A program made the position numbers and the translations under genes. A stretch of 6,355 bases of DNA from contig SBFN01000066.1 in the NCBI GenBank assembly GCA_006226895.1, positions 1-6,355 of the forward strand, in the 5' to 3' direction. Of the stretch, positions 5,131 through 6,355 are shown one piece after another. The number at the start of each line of letters is the position of its first letter. Position 1 is the first letter of the stretch. The DNA comes from Deltaproteobacteria bacterium. Its GTDB lineage: Bacteria; Desulfobacterota; Desulfuromonadia; Desulfuromonadales; BM103. Under the pieces are notes generated by a model, which made no database searches, was not told where the DNA came from, and saw nothing but the letters and a program-made list of their open reading frames with translations.

Positions 5131-6355
5131 CTAAAGGTTTCTCTCTGTGTCTGTCAGCCTGGCAATCCGCTCGACCACAGGCGGGTGAGAGTAATAGAAC
5201 CAGGCGTAAAAGGGATGCGGATGAAGGTTGCTCAGATTCTCCTTGCAGAGCTTCACCAGGGCGCTGGCCAAAGAACCGGGTTCACCGGTCAGGTTACGGG
5301 CAAACTGATCCGCTTGCCATTCGTGGCGCCTCGACCTCAAGCTGGAGATGGGCGTCAAAGGGAAGCTGACCAGGCTGGCCAAAAAGCCAACCAGCAGCAC
5401 CTTGCCGAGAAAAGAAGGCTCAGCAAGACCAAACCAGGCAGACAAGCCATCCCAGGAAAGGACCAGCCAGAACAACCAGCAGACAACAAGGGAGACCAGT
5501 TCCATGGCCAGCAGGCGTTTCCAGATATGACCGAGCTTCCAGTGTCCTGCTTCATGGGCAAGCACGCCGAGAATTTCATCATCGGACATCTGCTCCAGAA
5601 GCGTATCGAAGAGGACGATTCGTTTAACGCGCCCAATGCCGGTAAAGTAGGCGTTTGAGTGTTTGCTGCGCCGTGAAGCATCGACTTGCTGAACCCGCTC
5701 AACCTGCAAGCCGGCCTGCTTCATAACGGTCTTGACCCGTTCGGCCAGCGCTTGATCCTGCAATGGCTGAAACTTGAAAAAAAGCGGTTCGATCAGCACC
5801 GGGGAGAGGTACATGAGAAGCAGGGTGATCAGGGCAAACAGCCCCCACACCCACAACCACCAGAGATTCGGGCTGGCTTGCACAAGGGCCAGGGACCCCG
5901 CGGCTGAGCAATGAGAGAAGAACCATGCCGACAGCCAAGGACTTGAGCAGGTCCGTGAGCCACAGCTTCGGTGTCGAGGCATTAAACTGAAAGCGTTCTT
6001 CAATAACAAAAGTGCGGTAAAGACTGAAGGGGATGTCGATCAGCGTTTGCGCCAGGAGAAGACCGAGCACAAACAGGCAGCCCTGACCAATAAAGGAAGG
6101 TGTCAGACTGAGAACCAAGTCATCGTACCACTCCAACAAGCCACCGAAGAGGAAGAGCAGCAAGGAAGAGCAGCAAGAACAGGCTCGAGAACAACGATTC
6201 GATCAAGCCGACCCGGCTGGTTGCCAGGGTGTAAGCCGAAGTCCTGGCAAGCAGTTCCCGGTCAACAACCCCTTTGAAACCGGCAGGGACCTCGTGACCA
6301 TGGGTTTTCAGGTGTTGTAAATTCAGATGGCGCAGCCAGAGGCGGCAAGCGAGGA
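5131..6355 (-). pseudogene. Ste24-like M48 zinc protease broken by two frameshifts, 5' end beyond the window
   Basis: An intact version would be a multi-pass inner-membrane zinc endopeptidase of the CAAX-protease family. The protein reads in three successive frames. From the right edge to about 6176: RLWLRHLNLQHLKTHGHEVP... to ...GLIESLFSSLFLLLF. From 6163 to about 5900: FGGLLEWYDDLVLSL... to ...SLAVGMVLLSLLSR. From about 5895 to 5131: GSLALVQASPNLWWL... to ...ARLTDTERNL. The first break is a 13-bp tandem duplication (6151-6176); the second fits one extra C in CCCC (5896-5899). Removing both restores a continuous protein of about 400 visible residues, close to the usual 410-430. The zinc site HEAGH (5542-5556) and the SRRHEWQAD motif (about 5307-5333) with the third ligand Glu are intact, so decay looks recent. 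Without correction, translation stops at TGA 6120-6122, well before the catalytic core. Assembly error is possible for the homopolymer, less so for the duplication. Confidence 0.88.
6151..6176 (-). repeat. Perfect 13-bp tandem duplication inside the protease gene
   Basis: TTGCTGCTCTTCC on the minus strand occurs twice head to tail (6164-6176 and 6151-6163) with no mismatch. Thirteen bases shift the frame by +1. Deleting one copy joins LFSSLFLLLF directly to LFGGLLEWYDD, a natural membrane segment. Confidence 0.95.

Noticed and set aside
4187..5134. 315-codon open frame on the + strand
   Set aside because: It is an antisense shadow of the MFS transporter. It is full of Gln, Arg and His with no hydrophobic core or family resemblance, while the minus strand shows clear YnfM-like motifs.
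5908..6009. ATG at 6009 as the true start of the protease
   Set aside because: The first 30 or so residues from it are out-of-frame translation of the upstream membrane region. The genuine N-terminal part is readable in two other frames further right.

Overview
The window looks like ordinary chromosome from a Gram-negative, mid-GC proteobacterium. The evidence is an FkpA/Mip-type lipoprotein isomerase with a lipobox, Shine-Dalgarno-led genes, and sigma-70-like promoters. A receiver-PilZ protein, a Ste24-type M48 protease and a SlyD-like isomerase together recall Desulfuromonadales/Geobacter-like genomes, but that placement is inference from gene content only.

Layout. Positions 1-65 hold the last codons of an unidentified + strand gene, followed by two tandem intrinsic terminators (about 111-148 and 195-229). 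From about 230 to 790 I find no gene. This stretch is rich in inverted repeats and carries two divergent copies, in opposite orientation, of what looks like a dispersed palindromic repeat (247-300 and 595-650). A promoter at 794-822 then drives a six-helix voltage-gated potassium channel with a C-terminal zinc ribbon (857-1741, +). Everything downstream is on the minus strand. In transcription order (right to left) this is: a Ste24-like M48 CAAX-type protease that runs off the right edge and is broken by two frameshifts (5131-6355); a YnfM-like MFS exporter 5 bases after it (3968-5125); an FKBP operon of a lipoprotein FkpA/Mip-type isomerase (3131-3844, with its own TTGACA promoter at 3897-3925) coupled through TGATG to a SlyD-like isomerase (2688-3131) and closed by a strong terminator (2641-2670); and a receiver-PilZ protein (1755-2471) convergent with the channel.

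How they work together. The two isomerases form a clear two-gene unit, one made for the envelope and one for the cytoplasm. The protease and the MFS transporter are probably cotranscribed, so the broken protease may reduce or uncouple transporter expression. The channel and the receiver-PilZ protein are separate single-gene units.

The most notable observations are the double lesion in the protease, one part being a perfect 13-bp tandem duplication that could revert by slippage; a receiver domain that keeps its Asp but lacks the Thr and Lys switch residues; and the inverted pair of palindromic repeats in the leader region. I see no phage, CRISPR, toxin-antitoxin or other defence module, and nothing that amounts to a wholly new system.
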